Of a stretch of 60,769 nt of DNA, positions 26,170 to 35,679 are shown piece by piece (position 1 is the stretch's first letter; every line of letters starts with the position of its first letter). Origin of the DNA: an uncultured Clostridia bacterium (GTDB lineage Bacteria > Bacillota > Clostridia > TANB77 > CAG-508); assembly GCA_947630185.1 (NCBI GenBank), contig CANRGT010000011.1:1-60769 (forward strand), given 5' to 3'. The notes below the pieces were generated by a model that ran no database searches, was not told where the DNA came from, and worked only from the letters and a program-made list of their open reading frames with translations. The position numbers and the translations under genes are program-made.

Positions 26170-28350
26170 ATGATAATAGAAGTACCAGAGAAAGTAGCTA
26201 AAAAGACTGTTATAAAAAGAGATGGAAAAAAGGTAGAATTTGATGGAGCAAAAATAGCATTAGCAATACAAAAGGGATTCGGAGATATTATTGGAAATGA
26301 AGATTTAGCAAATGCTAAGTATAATCAAACAGATGTAAATAAAGTATATAGCAAAGTTCTATCAAGAATTGAGAAAATAGAAGGCGAAAGGATTAAGATA
26401 GAAGAAATCCAAGATTTAATAGAAGAAGAACTAAAAAATAATGGATATCAAGATGTGTATGAAGCTTTTTCTAGTTATCGTGAAAAAAGAGCTCAATCAA
26501 GACAATTATTTTTTGATGAAAAAAAACAACATAAATTTTTAAAAGCGCTAGAAAATTTAGGATTAAAATCAGTAGAAACTGAAGAAAAGGCAAGTAAAGA
26601 TAGTGAAACAACAATGAGTACAATGCTTCAATATGGAAGCACAATCTCTAGGCAATTTGCAATAACTTATTTAATGAAAAAGAAATTTTCAGAAGCAAAT
26701 GAGAATGGTGATATTTTTATTCATGATATGGATTTTGTTCCTATGGGAACTACATCATGTACACAAATAAATCTTGAAAAACTATATGAAGATGGATTTT
26801 CAGCAGGATTTTGTTTTTTAAGAAGCCCAAATGATATTAGCTCATATACTGCATTAGCAGCAATAGCAATAGAGTCAAATCAAAATGATCAACATGGAGA
26901 ACAAGGAATACCTGCATTTGACTATTATATGGCACCAGGAGTTTTAAAAACTTTCAAAAAGCAATTTAAAGAAATTATTTTTAATTATTTAGAACTTACA
27001 GATTTTGATAAATTTATTGCAATAAATGGAATAGAAAGAGAAATAGATAAAATTAGTACAATAGAGTTTGATAGTAGTATTTTTGACAAATATTGTAGAG
27101 AGTCGGAAGAATTAAAAAGGATGTTTAGAATTTCATATAAAAAGGCAATAGAGAAAACTAATCGTATTACTTATCAAGCTATGGAATCATTTATACATAC
27201 TTTGAATACAGCAAGAACAAAAGTTGAAGGGCAAATTCAAGCATCATCAATCAATTTTGGAACAGATATATCAAAAGAAGGAAGAATGGTTATTAAAAAC
27301 TTTTTAAAAGCATCAGAAGCAGGACTTGGAAACCATGAGAGTTCAATATTCCCAATTTCTATATTTAAAGTAAAAGAAGGAGTCAATTATAATAAAGAAG
27401 ATCCAAATTATGACTTGTTTAAGTTGGCATGTGAAGTAGCTATGAAAAGAGGTTTCCCAAAGTTTTCATTTTTGGATGCACCATTTAATAATAAGTTCTA
27501 TATTAAAGGAAAGTTTGAAACGGAAGTTGCATATATGGGAACATATGCAAGAATAATGGATAATATTACTGATTCTAACAAAGAAACTTCTATAGGCAGA
27601 GGAAACTTATCAGTAACCACAATAAATTTACCAAGACTTGGAATAAAGTATGGAAGTATATCTAATGAAAAAGTAAACTTAAAAGGATTTTTTGCAGACT
27701 TAGAAGAAAAAATGGATTTAGTAAAAGATCAATTAATAGAAAGATATGAAATACAATGTAAGAAAAGGACATACAATTTTCCGTTCTTAATAGGACAACA
27801 AATTTGGCTTGATAGTGAAAAATTAAAAGATACAGACAATTTAAAAAAAGTATTAAAGCATGGAACTCTAAGCATTGGATTTGTAGGGCTAGCAGAATGC
27901 TTGAAGGCTTTAACAGGAAAGCATCATGGGGAAAGTGAAGAAGCACAAAAATTAGGCAAAAAAATAATAAAAACTATGAGAGAAAAGTGTGATGAATATT
28001 CTAAAAAATACAATTTGAATTTTACTTTAGTTGCTACTCCAGAAGGAGAAATTACAGGAAAATTGATTAAACTAGATCAGGCTATTTATGGAAAATTAAA
28101 AGGTATTACAGATAAAGATCAATATACTAATTCATTTCATATACCAGATCAATGTAAAATTTCAGTAGAAAATAAAATAAAATTAGAAGCTCCATATCAT
28201 GAATATACAAATGGTGGGCATATTACAAATATTTATTTAGAAAAAAATCAAGATGTAGAAGATTTTATGGATATTATACATCTTATGAAAGAACAAGGCA
28301 TTGGTTATGGAGCAATTAGAATAACTGACAAAAATGATTTTAAATATTAA
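26170..28350 (+). CDS. nrdD: Class III (anaerobic) ribonucleotide reductase, C-terminus missing
   Basis: This 726-residue protein matches NrdD, which makes dNTPs without oxygen. It has an N-terminal ATP-cone (KKTVIKRDGKKVEFDGAKIALAI), the catalytic body with GTTSCTQINLEKL, the NHESSIFPISIFKVKEGVNY region and SIGFVGLAECLKALTG. It stops at IGYGAIRITDKNDFKY. Normal NrdD continues about 50-80 residues with a zinc site of four Cys and the glycyl-radical motif near RVxGYL. None of this appears here or downstream in any frame. No nrdG activase lies nearby. It may be a decayed copy, or a special two-part form. Confidence 0.88.
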   Translation: MIIEVPEKVAKKTVIKRDGKKVEFDGAKIALAIQKGFGDIIGNEDLANAKYNQTDVNKVYSKVLSRIEKIEGERIKIEEIQDLIEEELKNNGYQDVYEAFSSYREKRAQSRQLFFDEKKQHKFLKALENLGLKSVETEEKASKDSETTMSTMLQYGSTISRQFAITYLMKKKFSEANENGDIFIHDMDFVPMGTTSCTQINLEKLYEDGFSAGFCFLRSPNDISSYTALAAIAIESNQNDQHGEQGIPAFDYYMAPGVLKTFKKQFKEIIFNYLELTDFDKFIAINGIEREIDKISTIEFDSSIFDKYCRESEELKRMFRISYKKAIEKTNRITYQAMESFIHTLNTARTKVEGQIQASSINFGTDISKEGRMVIKNFLKASEAGLGNHESSIFPISIFKVKEGVNYNKEDPNYDLFKLACEVAMKRGFPKFSFLDAPFNNKFYIKGKFETEVAYMGTYARIMDNITDSNKETSIGRGNLSVTTINLPRLGIKYGSISNEKVNLKGFFADLEEKMDLVKDQLIERYEIQCKKRTYNFPFLIGQQIWLDSEKLKDTDNLKKVLKHGTLSIGFVGLAECLKALTGKHHGESEEAQKLGKKIIKTMREKCDEYSKKYNLNFTLVATPEGEITGKLIKLDQAIYGKLKGITDKDQYTNSFHIPDQCKISVENKIKLEAPYHEYTNGGHITNIYLEKNQDVEDFMDIIHLMKEQGIGYGAIRITDKNDFKY

Positions 28351-28442
28351 AAACATAATCAAAGTAAATATTATTTTTTTACAGATTTAGGCTAAAATAA
28401 AGTATTACAATTAAAAAATAACAAAAAAGTAAGGAAAGAAAA

Positions 28443-28970
28443 ATGGAAGAATTTGATATAAATAAAGCAGACGATAGAGAATATGTTATGCAAATGGTAA
28501 AACAAGATGGAAAATTATTAGATTTAGCAAGTAGTAATTTGCAAGATGATAAAGAAATTGTATTAGATGCAATTAAACAAAATCCAGTAGCACTAGAATT
28601 TGCAAGCCAGAGACTAAAAAACGATAAAGAGGTAGTATTTGAATCAGTATCAAAAGTAGGCTGGACAGCTTGTTATGCAAGTGATAAGTTAAGAGCAGAT
28701 AAGGATGTTATGTTATCAGGTGCGAAAATAGATGGGCAGATTTTATATTTTGCATCAAAAGAGCTTCGTGATGATAAAGACATGGTTTTAACATCAGTAC
28801 AAAATAAAGGGTTAATATTAAAATATGCAAGCAAACGTATGAGAAATGATAAAGATGTTGTTCTATCTGCAATTTCACAAGATAAAAGAGCAAAAGAATA
28901 TATCGCATCAGATGAATTAAAAAATGATGCAGATGTTCAAAATATTTTAAATCCACCAGCAGAAAGTTAA
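28443..28970 (+). CDS. DUF4116 repeat protein
   Basis: This 175-residue protein is made of about six repeats of 24-25 residues with the pattern L-x-D-D-K-E-V-V-L-x-A-I-x-x-N/D-x-x-A-L-x-x-A-S, typical of DUF4116. The family is found in many bacteria and protists, often as a helical repeat scaffold. AAGGAAAG lies before the ATG. No function can be given. It follows nrdD and precedes the AlkD-like gene by 24 bp. Confidence 0.8.
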   Translation: MEEFDINKADDREYVMQMVKQDGKLLDLASSNLQDDKEIVLDAIKQNPVALEFASQRLKNDKEVVFESVSKVGWTACYASDKLRADKDVMLSGAKIDGQILYFASKELRDDKDMVLTSVQNKGLILKYASKRMRNDKDVVLSAISQDKRAKEYIASDELKNDADVQNILNPPAES

Positions 28971-28994
28971 ACAAGAAAAAGGAGCACAAAGATA

Positions 28995-29675
28995 ATGCAA
29001 TGGGTAAGAGAAAAGCTATTTGAATTACAAGATAAGAAATATCAAAAATTTCAGAGTAGTTTATGCACAAATGTAGATGATATAATAGGTGTACGAATAC
29101 CAAAATTGAGAAAATTAGCAAAAGAAATTGTAAAAAAAGATGGAAATCAATATTTAGAAAAAAGTAATCCGAAATATTACGAAGAGAAAATGCTATATGG
29201 CTTTGTAATAGGTTATAGCAATATGAAATTAGAAGAAAGACTAAAATATTTGGATTTATTCGTGCCAATGATTGATAATTGGGCAGTTTGTGATTGTTGC
29301 ACATCAACATTTAAATTTGTAGAAAAAAATCTAAAAGAAATATGGGATTACTTACAAAAATATATAAATTCCAATAATGAATATGAGCTTCGCTTTGCGA
29401 TTGTTATGCTAATGGATTATTATCTTAAAGAAGAATACATTGATAAAGTATTAAACATTTATAATGAAGTTCATTATGAAGGCTATTATGTTAAAATGGC
29501 AGTAGCATGGGCTATTTCAACTTGCTATGTTAAATTTCCAGAAAAAACAATGAAGCTGTTGAAGAAAAATAATTTAGACCAATTTACATATAATAAGGCA
29601 ATACAAAAGATGATAGAATCGTATCGAATTAGTGATAAAGAAAAAGAAGTTTTAAGAAAAATGAAAATAAAGTAA
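28995..29675 (+). CDS. DNA alkylation repair (AlkD-like) HEAT protein
   Basis: This 226-residue protein fits the AlkD family of HEAT-repeat DNA glycosylases, which remove bulky alkylated bases. Recognisable parts are GVRIPKLRKLAKEI near residue 31, IDNWAVCDCCTSTFK near residue 91 and YYVKMAVAWAISTCYVKFPE near residue 161. AAAGGAGC precedes the ATG. It is probably co-transcribed with the DUF4116 gene. Confidence 0.85.
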   Translation: MQWVREKLFELQDKKYQKFQSSLCTNVDDIIGVRIPKLRKLAKEIVKKDGNQYLEKSNPKYYEEKMLYGFVIGYSNMKLEERLKYLDLFVPMIDNWAVCDCCTSTFKFVEKNLKEIWDYLQKYINSNNEYELRFAIVMLMDYYLKEEYIDKVLNIYNEVHYEGYYVKMAVAWAISTCYVKFPEKTMKLLKKNNLDQFTYNKAIQKMIESYRISDKEKEVLRKMKIK

Positions 29676-29795
29676 CAGCTATAAATAAATTTTATATTTT
29701 AAAAGTAAAGTAACAACTATAAATAAATTTATATGTTTTATAAAAATAAAGTATAAAAAATAAGAAACATCAAACACTAAGTAATGGTGATAGAG

Positions 29796-30041
29796 ATGAA
29801 AATATCTTGGATTAAGTATGAAAAAGATAAAAAAAGTTTTCGTCTGCCACAAGCTTTAGGGTTTGATGTTTTTTTATTAGATGATTTAGAAAAAACAGAT
29901 GAGACAGTAAAAAGCTTGGTTAGAAATGATTATGATACAATAATACTTTCAAATGAAGTAGCAGGCTTTTCAGAAGATATTATAAGAAAATATAAAAACG
30001 ATAAAAATGTAAGAATTGTCATTTCTTTTAGCAGAGAATAA
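29796..30041 (+). CDS. Small conserved-looking protein of unknown function
   Basis: This protein of 81 residues shows a beta/alpha pattern: a strand ISWIKY, then GFDVFLLDDL, TIILSNEVAGF and a last strand VRIVISFS. The size and pattern recall small nucleotide-binding or V-ATPase subunit F-like folds, but I cannot assign it. The start at 29796 is chosen over 29784 because GGTGATAG then lies at a suitable distance. It precedes the spore gene yyaC, so a sporulation role is possible. Confidence 0.6.
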   Translation: MKISWIKYEKDKKSFRLPQALGFDVFLLDDLEKTDETVKSLVRNDYDTIILSNEVAGFSEDIIRKYKNDKNVRIVISFSRE

Positions 30042-30144
30042 TATTTATAATATAGATTTTTACATAAGATAAATAAAAAAAGTATGTTAAGGCATAAATT
30101 AAAAGTTTAAATAAGAGACTATAATTTAAAATAGGGGAAATGGC

Positions 30145-30591
30145 ATGGAACAATATGTATTTGTTTGTATAGGTACAAATAAAGTAATATCAGATTCTTT
30201 TGGACCGAGAGTAGGAGAAAAGTTAAAAGATAGTTTTAAAGATATATCTAATATTAAAGTGTTTGGAACTATGAAAGAACCAATTCACTTTAAAAACGCA
30301 AAGAAAGTTTTAATGCAACTGGAAAATGATGAAAGACTTAAAATAGATGAATATAGCAAGACAATTTTAATAGATTCAGCAATTGATAAAGATAAAAAAA
30401 TAGGAACAACTTATGTAAGTCATGGTGGAACAGAAATAGGAAAAGCATATGGAAAAAGTTTTTATTTTCCCGCTTATTTAAGCATAAAAACTGTAGTATC
30501 AAACAAGCAGAAGATGCTAAATATAAATCAAGTAGATTTACTAGCACAAAATGTAGCAAATAAAATAGCAAAGGTAATATATGAATGGTAA
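30145..30591 (+). CDS. yyaC: Spore protease YyaC-like protein
   Basis: This 148-residue protein matches the YyaC (DUF1256) family, related to the GPR spore protease fold. Typical parts are FVCIGTNKVISDSFGPRVGEKL at the start, KTILIDSAIDKDKKIGTTYVSHGG and SKFYF-like FYFPAYLSIKTVV. In this family the protein is made during sporulation. AGGGGAAAT precedes the ATG. Confidence 0.88.
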   Translation: MEQYVFVCIGTNKVISDSFGPRVGEKLKDSFKDISNIKVFGTMKEPIHFKNAKKVLMQLENDERLKIDEYSKTILIDSAIDKDKKIGTTYVSHGGTEIGKAYGKSFYFPAYLSIKTVVSNKQKMLNINQVDLLAQNVANKIAKVIYEW

Positions 30592-30796
30592 GCTTTACTA
30601 TAAGGCAAAAGAGTATAAGTTGCAAATAAAAATACCTAATATTTTTATTTATAAAAAATTTAAATAAATATAAAAGCTGTAAATTTCCAATTACTTGTAT
30701 AAAAAAATAAAAAATGGAAAAAATTTTATTAATAATAAAAAACTAAATTTGCTACTTGCAAAAATAGATTTTTATATTAAAAAATGGAGGTACAAA

Positions 30797-31168
30797 ATGG
30801 ATACAAGTAATTTAAAAAATATTGTGGTACTAAGGGATTTACCATCTAATTTAGTAGAAGAAGCCATTGTTGTATTAAAACAAAATAAGAAAAATTCAAA
30901 ATTAGAATTTGCCGATATAGATAAGAAGAAAAATAAAGTAGGAAGTTCAAGTAAAAATTCAAATGCAAAGCCTGAAAATTCAAAAGACTATATTGTTAAA
31001 GAAGCTCAATTATTAATAGCTGAGTATGTTTTAAAAACGGAAAAGAAAAATCAAAAAGAGAATCAATCCTTGTTAAATTTAAAAAAGAAATATAGAAATG
31101 CTAAGGCATTGAATTATATTTTAGGAGTAAGTGTTGTGTTTGTTGCAGTTATGAGTTTTATTGTTTAA
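30797..31168 (+). CDS. Tail-anchored protein of unknown function
   Basis: This 123-residue protein is not recognised. It has a short N-terminal domain (IVVLRDLPSNLVEEAIVVLKQN), a Lys/Ser/Asn-rich linker at ~35-65, a helix that may be coiled-coil (residues 67-100) and a C-terminal membrane segment (ILGVSVVFVAVMSFIV). GGAGGT precedes the ATG at 30797. It lies between yyaC and the spoIVF pair, so it may act in sporulation. Confidence 0.65.
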   Translation: MDTSNLKNIVVLRDLPSNLVEEAIVVLKQNKKNSKLEFADIDKKKNKVGSSSKNSNAKPENSKDYIVKEAQLLIAEYVLKTEKKNQKENQSLLNLKKKYRNAKALNYILGVSVVFVAVMSFIV

Positions 31169-31206
31169 TATAGACTAAGAAATATTTTTAATATTTAATC
31201 ATAAAG

Positions 31207-31254
31207 CACCTCTTTTAGACATATAAATGTAAAAAGTCTACAAAGGAAGAGGTG
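31207..31254 (+). promoter_or_regulatory. Hairpin that can mask the spoIVFA ribosome-binding site
   Basis: CACCTCTT (31207-31214) is the exact complement of AAGAGGTG (31247-31254), which is the ribosome-binding site 7 bp before the GTG start at 31262. AGAC (31217-31220) and GTCT (31236-31239) extend the stem. The structure could block translation, or end the upstream transcript weakly (a short T run follows). Confidence 0.7.
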
Positions 31255-31261
31255 TATTTTT

Positions 31262-32386
31262 GTGGAAAAAACCATGTCTCCAGAAGAAAGAATAAGAAGG
31301 GCAGAAGAAATTTATTACAGCAGAAAATTAAGAAGTGGAAATGTACGAATGTCAAGTTCGCAAGTAACAGAAGGAACAGAAAAAAGACAATATTCTTTGT
31401 ATAGAAAGATGGCTATACAAATATTGATATGCATACTTATTTATTTGGTTTTCTCATTGATAAAAGATGCAAATTATTTTTTTTCAGATGGTGTAATTGA
31501 TAAAACAAAGGAAATATTAAGTACTGATATAAACTTTGAAGTTATTTCTAGCAATATAGGTGATTTTTTTAAGAATAATCAAGAAAAATTTAATTTCTTG
31601 GGAGGATGGTTTGACAATTCTTCTGAGGAAAATAACATAGATAATCAATCTGATGGAAATGATATTAACAATCAATCCGAAGAGAATATAAATAATCAAA
31701 GTGAAAATCAAGTAAATACAAATGATGATAATTCAAATAGTGATAGCAATATAGAAGAGAATAATAGTGAGCAATCAAATAGTTCAAATTCAGAAGATAA
31801 CCAAAATTTAGAAGATAATCAAAACACCCAAAGTGCTCAAAATGAAAATGAACAAAATAGTAAAACGGACAATTCTACAAGTAGTAATCAAGCAGTAGGA
31901 ATAGGTGGAGGAAGTGATGAGGATGAAGCGATACAAGTAGCAAGTCAAGCTTCAAGTGAAAAAACTCAAATGGAAAAAGATGCAGAATATATAAAAGCAA
32001 ACTATAAAATGCAAATACCAGTATCAGGGAAAATTACATCTGGGTATGGTAAAAGAGAGCCAACAGAAATAGTATCTGAAAATCACCAAGGAATTGATAT
32101 AGGAGTAGTGGAAGGTACAACAGTAGTTTCAGCTATGGATGGAAAAGTAAGTTTAGTTTCTAGTAAAGGGAGTTATGGCATTCATGTGAAAATTGTAAAA
32201 GATGATATAACTACAGTGTATGCACATTGTAGCAAAATTTTAGTAAAGGAAGGGCAAACTGTAAAGAAAGGACAAAAAATTGCACTCTCAGGAAATACTG
32301 GAAATACAACTGGTCCACATCTACATTTTGAAATTCAAAGAAGCGGAAGAACTATTAATCCAGAGCTAATTTTAAAGTGGAGCTAA
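31262..32386 (+). CDS. spoIVFA: SpoIVFA-like M23 peptidase-domain protein
   Basis: This 374-residue protein has a cytoplasmic start, one membrane helix (residues ~50-67), a long Asn/Ser/Glu/Asp-rich linker (~120-220) and an M23 (LytM) domain from ~255 with GYGKREP, HQGIDIG and GPHLHFEI, so the zinc ligands are present. Its place directly before spoIVFB and its layout point to SpoIVFA, which holds SpoIVFB in the forespore membrane. SpoIIQ is the main alternative. The start codon is GTG. The linker is unusually long and low in complexity. Confidence 0.75.
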   Translation: MEKTMSPEERIRRAEEIYYSRKLRSGNVRMSSSQVTEGTEKRQYSLYRKMAIQILICILIYLVFSLIKDANYFFSDGVIDKTKEILSTDINFEVISSNIGDFFKNNQEKFNFLGGWFDNSSEENNIDNQSDGNDINNQSEENINNQSENQVNTNDDNSNSDSNIEENNSEQSNSSNSEDNQNLEDNQNTQSAQNENEQNSKTDNSTSSNQAVGIGGGSDEDEAIQVASQASSEKTQMEKDAEYIKANYKMQIPVSGKITSGYGKREPTEIVSENHQGIDIGVVEGTTVVSAMDGKVSLVSSKGSYGIHVKIVKDDITTVYAHCSKILVKEGQTVKKGQKIALSGNTGNTTGPHLHFEIQRSGRTINPELILKWS

Positions 32387-32501
32387 AATTATAAATACTA
32401 AAGAAAAATTATATAAAATAATAATTAGATATTAACTTAGCAATATGACTAATGAAGAATCAATATAAGAAAATAGTAAACCTAAGAAAAGGGGAAGGTA
32501 A

Positions 32502-33182
32502 ATGAGTATAAAAGTAGATTTAAAGATATTTTTATTTATGATTATCTTTTACTTTACTAAACAAATTGAAATATATGTTGCTTTAATGATATTTGCATTG
32601 ATACATGAAATGGCTCATTTAATTTGTGGACTAGCATTAAAATTTAAGCCTACTAGTATAAAAATAAATCCATGCGGATTTCAAATTAGCTTTTTAATTT
32701 CTGCAAGTGAATACAATGCCAATGGTAAAGTAAAATTATCAATAAAAAAAATTATAATTGCACTTGCAGGTCCAATTACAAATTTAATGATTGCATTTAT
32801 AGCTATAATTATTCCAAAGTTTAATATAGATACAGTAATATATGCAAATATATTACTTGCAATTTTTAATTTACTTCCAATATATCCTTTAGATGGTGGA
32901 AGAATTCTGCAAGAAGCTGTTATAATAAAGAAAGGAAAACAAAAGTCATATGAAATAACAAATTTAGTATCTAGAATAACAGTAATTATACTTACAATTA
33001 TTTCAAGCATTACAATTTTATACATACATAATATTGCCATAGTTATTATTTTAGCTTACTTATGGTATTTGGTAATTCAAAACGAAAGATATTATAGAAT
33101 AAAAAAGAACATTTATGAGCAAGTAGAAAAATTAAGAAAAAAAGATAAATGTTATGATAGTTACTATTCTAATAAAATTTGA
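32502..33182 (+). CDS. spoIVFB: Pro-sigma-K processing protease SpoIVFB
   Basis: This 226-residue protein is an M50 site-2 protease. It has the zinc motif HEMAH near residue 36, the third ligand in LLPIYPLDGGRIL near residue 127 and about five or six membrane segments. SpoIVFB cuts pro-SigK in the mother cell. The upstream SpoIVFA-like gene supports this rather than a general S2P. GGGGAAGG precedes the ATG. Confidence 0.88.
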   Translation: MSIKVDLKIFLFMIIFYFTKQIEIYVALMIFALIHEMAHLICGLALKFKPTSIKINPCGFQISFLISASEYNANGKVKLSIKKIIIALAGPITNLMIAFIAIIIPKFNIDTVIYANILLAIFNLLPIYPLDGGRILQEAVIIKKGKQKSYEITNLVSRITVIILTIISSITILYIHNIAIVIILAYLWYLVIQNERYYRIKKNIYEQVEKLRKKDKCYDSYYSNKI

Positions 33183-33229
33183 TACTGTAAAATATTTGAA
33201 TATTGTATAATTAATTACAAATTGTATAC

Positions 33230-33298
33230 TGTAAAATATTGCAATTTATGTATGTAAAATATTGAAATTTATGTATGTAAAATATTGAAATTTATGTA
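33230..33298 (+). repeat. Three tandem 23-bp AT-rich repeats
   Basis: Units at 33230, 33253 and 33276 share TGTAAAATATTGAAATTTATG with one difference in the first copy. They end exactly at the rpsF promoter. Confidence 0.9.
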
Positions 33299-33327
33299 TT
33301 GCACAATGGAAAAAAATGTGGTAAAAT
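33299..33327 (+). promoter_or_regulatory. rpsF-ssb-rpsR promoter
   Basis: TTGCAC (33299-33304) and TAAAAT (33322-33327) with 17 bp between; the GTGG before the -10 gives an extended -10 element. Confidence 0.7.
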
Positions 33328-33405
33328 ATATAACGTTAAAAGGGAAAATAATTCCTTACTTGCAAAAATATTTGCAGGTTGTAATCCACAAGGAGGTGAA
33401 AAATA

Positions 33406-33687
33406 ATGAACAAATACGAAAGTGTTGTCATTATTGATCCATCTGTAGAAGAAGAGAAAGTAAAAGAACTATCTCAAAGATTTACAGATTTAATCAATCA
33501 TGACGGAACAGTAGAAAAAGTTGAAGAACTTGGCAAAAAGAAACTAGCTTATGAAGTTAAGAAAAACAAAGAAGGTTACTATGTAGTAATAAACTTCGAA
33601 GCAAATCCAAGTTTAATTGCAGAATTAGAAAGAAATTACAGAATCATTGATGAAGTAATTAAATTCATTACTGTAAAAGCAGAGTAG
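33406..33687 (+). CDS. rpsF: 30S ribosomal protein S6
   Basis: This 93-residue protein is bS6 (YESVVIIDPSVEEEKV, then ELGKKKLAYEVKKNKEGYYVVINF). It binds S18 in the platform of the 30S subunit. AGGAGGTG precedes the ATG. First gene of rpsF-ssb-rpsR. Confidence 0.96.
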   Translation: MNKYESVVIIDPSVEEEKVKELSQRFTDLINHDGTVEKVEELGKKKLAYEVKKNKEGYYVVINFEANPSLIAELERNYRIIDEVIKFITVKAE

Positions 33688-33750
33688 AATTACCTGAAAA
33701 ATAAAAGACAAAATACGGGCTTTTAAATATAGAAAGGTAAGGTATAAAAA

Positions 33751-34179
33751 ATGAACAAAGTAATATTAATGGGTCGTTTAACTAGAGATCCTGAGGTTAG
33801 GTATACTCAAACAAATAATACCTTAGTTGCTTCTTTTAGTTTAGCAGTAAATCGTAGATTTGTTAGACAAGGAGAAGAAAGACAAGCAGACTTCATAAAC
33901 ATAGTTGCATGGAGCAAGCTTGGAGAATTTTGTAGTAAATATTTTAAAAAAGGTCAACAAGTAAGTGTAGTTGGAAGACTACAAACAAGAACTTGGGATG
34001 ATGACCAAGGTCAAAAACATTATATTACAGAAGTTGTAGCTGAAGAAGCTTATTTCGCAGATAGTAAGAAAGATGGAGAAGCAGGTGGAACAAACTTTGA
34101 TGCAACATTTGGTACAATGCCTACTTCAAATAGTGGTTCAGACTTTGAAATATCATCAGGAGATGACCTACCATTTTAA
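33751..34179 (+). CDS. ssb: Single-stranded DNA-binding protein
   Basis: This 142-residue protein has the SSB OB fold (MNKVILMGRLTRDPEVRYTQ, then FINIVAWSKLGEFCSKYFKKGQ) and ends in the acidic tip DDLPF, used to bind repair proteins. It lies between rpsF and rpsR as usual. Confidence 0.96.
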   Translation: MNKVILMGRLTRDPEVRYTQTNNTLVASFSLAVNRRFVRQGEERQADFINIVAWSKLGEFCSKYFKKGQQVSVVGRLQTRTWDDDQGQKHYITEVVAEEAYFADSKKDGEAGGTNFDATFGTMPTSNSGSDFEISSGDDLPF

Positions 34180-34305
34180 GTTTAATTAGCGTAATACTAA
34201 TTTATACAAATTTTAATTAACTAATATTTATAACAAAATAAATTGTTATAATCATTCGTAAAATTTGTATTTTACAATTTTAAAAGAATAGGGGGTAAAT
34301 ATAAA

Positions 34306-34590
34306 ATGGCAGATAAGAAAAATACTAGAAGAAATAATAGTAATAGAAACAATGATGAAGATTATAATCCAAGATTTAGAAAAACAAGAAAAAAAGTATG
34401 CCCATTATGTGCAGATAAAAATTTAAAATTAGATTATAAAAATGCAGAGCAATTAAAGAAATATATAAATGAAAAAGGAAAAATACTTCCAAGAAGAGCA
34501 ACAGGTGCTTGTGCAATTCATCAAAGAGATATTACACTAGCTGTTAAAAGAGCTAGACAAATCGCTGTGTTACCATACACACAAGAATAA
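34306..34590 (+). CDS. rpsR: 30S ribosomal protein S18
   Basis: This 94-residue protein is bS18, with [18 protein letters not shown] and the C-terminal [26 protein letters not shown]. The N-terminal ~25 residues (Asn/Arg-rich) extend beyond the common length. The CxxC pair suggests zinc binding. Confidence 0.95.
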   Translation: MADKKNTRRNNSNRNNDEDYNPRFRKTRKKVCPLCADKNLKLDYKNAEQLKKYINEKGKILPRRATGACAIHQRDITLAVKRARQIAVLPYTQE

Positions 34591-34608
34591 TATAAATAAA
34601 AATATTAT

Positions 34609-34652
34609 AAAGAGAAATGCTTATATCTTTTAAGTGTTTCTCTTTATTTTTT
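34609..34652 (+). terminator. Terminator after rpsR
   Basis: AAAGAGAAATGCTTA pairs imperfectly with TAAGTGTTTCTCTTT and is followed by ATTTTTT. Confidence 0.8.
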
Positions 34653-34762
34653 ATCATAAACATAGGGCATTTTGCATATTGAAAAAAGCCAATTATTGTG
34701 TTATTATTATTAGGTAAAATATATTGAAAATACAAGTATTAAAAAATTAGAAAAGGGGAAAT

Positions 34763-35653
34763 ATGAATAAAAAAATATATATCTTGCTAGTGGCAATAAT
34801 AACAATTGTTTTTGTAGTTATTTTATTAGCTCCAAGAGAAAATAAAAAGCAAGGAGAAAATGAAAAAGTAAAAATAGTAACATCATTTTATCCAATTTAT
34901 GTTATGACTCAAAATATAACTGATGGAGCACAGGGTATAGAACTTACTAACTTAACACAAAACAATGTTGGTTGCTTACATAACTATACTTTATTAACAT
35001 CAGATATGAAAAAAGTAGAAAAAGCAGACATTTTTATTGAAAATGGGCTTGGCTTAGAAAACTTTATGGAAAAGATAATAGGTACATATCCAAATTTAAA
35101 GATTATTGACAGTAGCAAAAATATTACAAATAAGATAGAAGATGATGATGAAGGCACAAATCCTCATATTTGGACAAGCATAGAAAACTATATAATACAA
35201 ATAGATACAATAACTAATTTCTTAAATGAATATAATCCAGAAAATGCTAATATCTATCAAGAAAATTGTAATAAATATAAAGAAAAATTAAATGAATTAA
35301 AACTTAAGTATGATCAAGAATTAAATGATTTAAAAGGAAAAAAGGTAGTTTGCTTAGATGAAGCACTAACATATTTAATTAAAGAAATCGGCATGGAATG
35401 TATTCAAATAACTACAAATCATGAAGAAAGTACATTGTCAGCTGATACAATTAAAAATGTAATAAATGAAATTAAAAATCAAAATATAAAAGCAATTATA
35501 GTTGGGGAAGAAGCTATAGATAATGCGAAAACTTTAGAAAGTGAAACTGATGCTAAAATATATAAATTAGATTCTTGTATGAGTGAAAATAACTATATTT
35601 CTAGTATGCAAAACAACTTAAAGGTGTTAAAACAAATATTAGAAAATAGTTAA
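34763..35653 (+). CDS. Zinc/manganese ABC transporter substrate-binding protein
   Basis: This 296-residue protein belongs to the ZnuA-type cluster A-I binding proteins. Metal-ligand histidines appear in GCLHNYTL and NPHIW, with a third His likely in TTNHEES and an acid near GEEAI. A hydrophobic N-terminus (residues 4-24) has no lipobox Cys, so it is probably a membrane-anchored form. AAGGGGAAAT precedes the ATG. First gene of a binding protein-ATPase-permease operon. Zinc is more likely than manganese, but this is not proven. Confidence 0.87.
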   Translation: MNKKIYILLVAIITIVFVVILLAPRENKKQGENEKVKIVTSFYPIYVMTQNITDGAQGIELTNLTQNNVGCLHNYTLLTSDMKKVEKADIFIENGLGLENFMEKIIGTYPNLKIIDSSKNITNKIEDDDEGTNPHIWTSIENYIIQIDTITNFLNEYNPENANIYQENCNKYKEKLNELKLKYDQELNDLKGKKVVCLDEALTYLIKEIGMECIQITTNHEESTLSADTIKNVINEIKNQNIKAIIVGEEAIDNAKTLESETDAKIYKLDSCMSENNYISSMQNNLKVLKQILENS

Positions 35654-35679
35654 AAAATTAAAAAGTAGGTGAAAATAAA

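Noticed and set aside
33230-33298. 23-bp repeats before rpsF as an origin or iteron set
   Set aside because: No replication gene or DnaA box cluster nearby; simple slippage repeats fit better.
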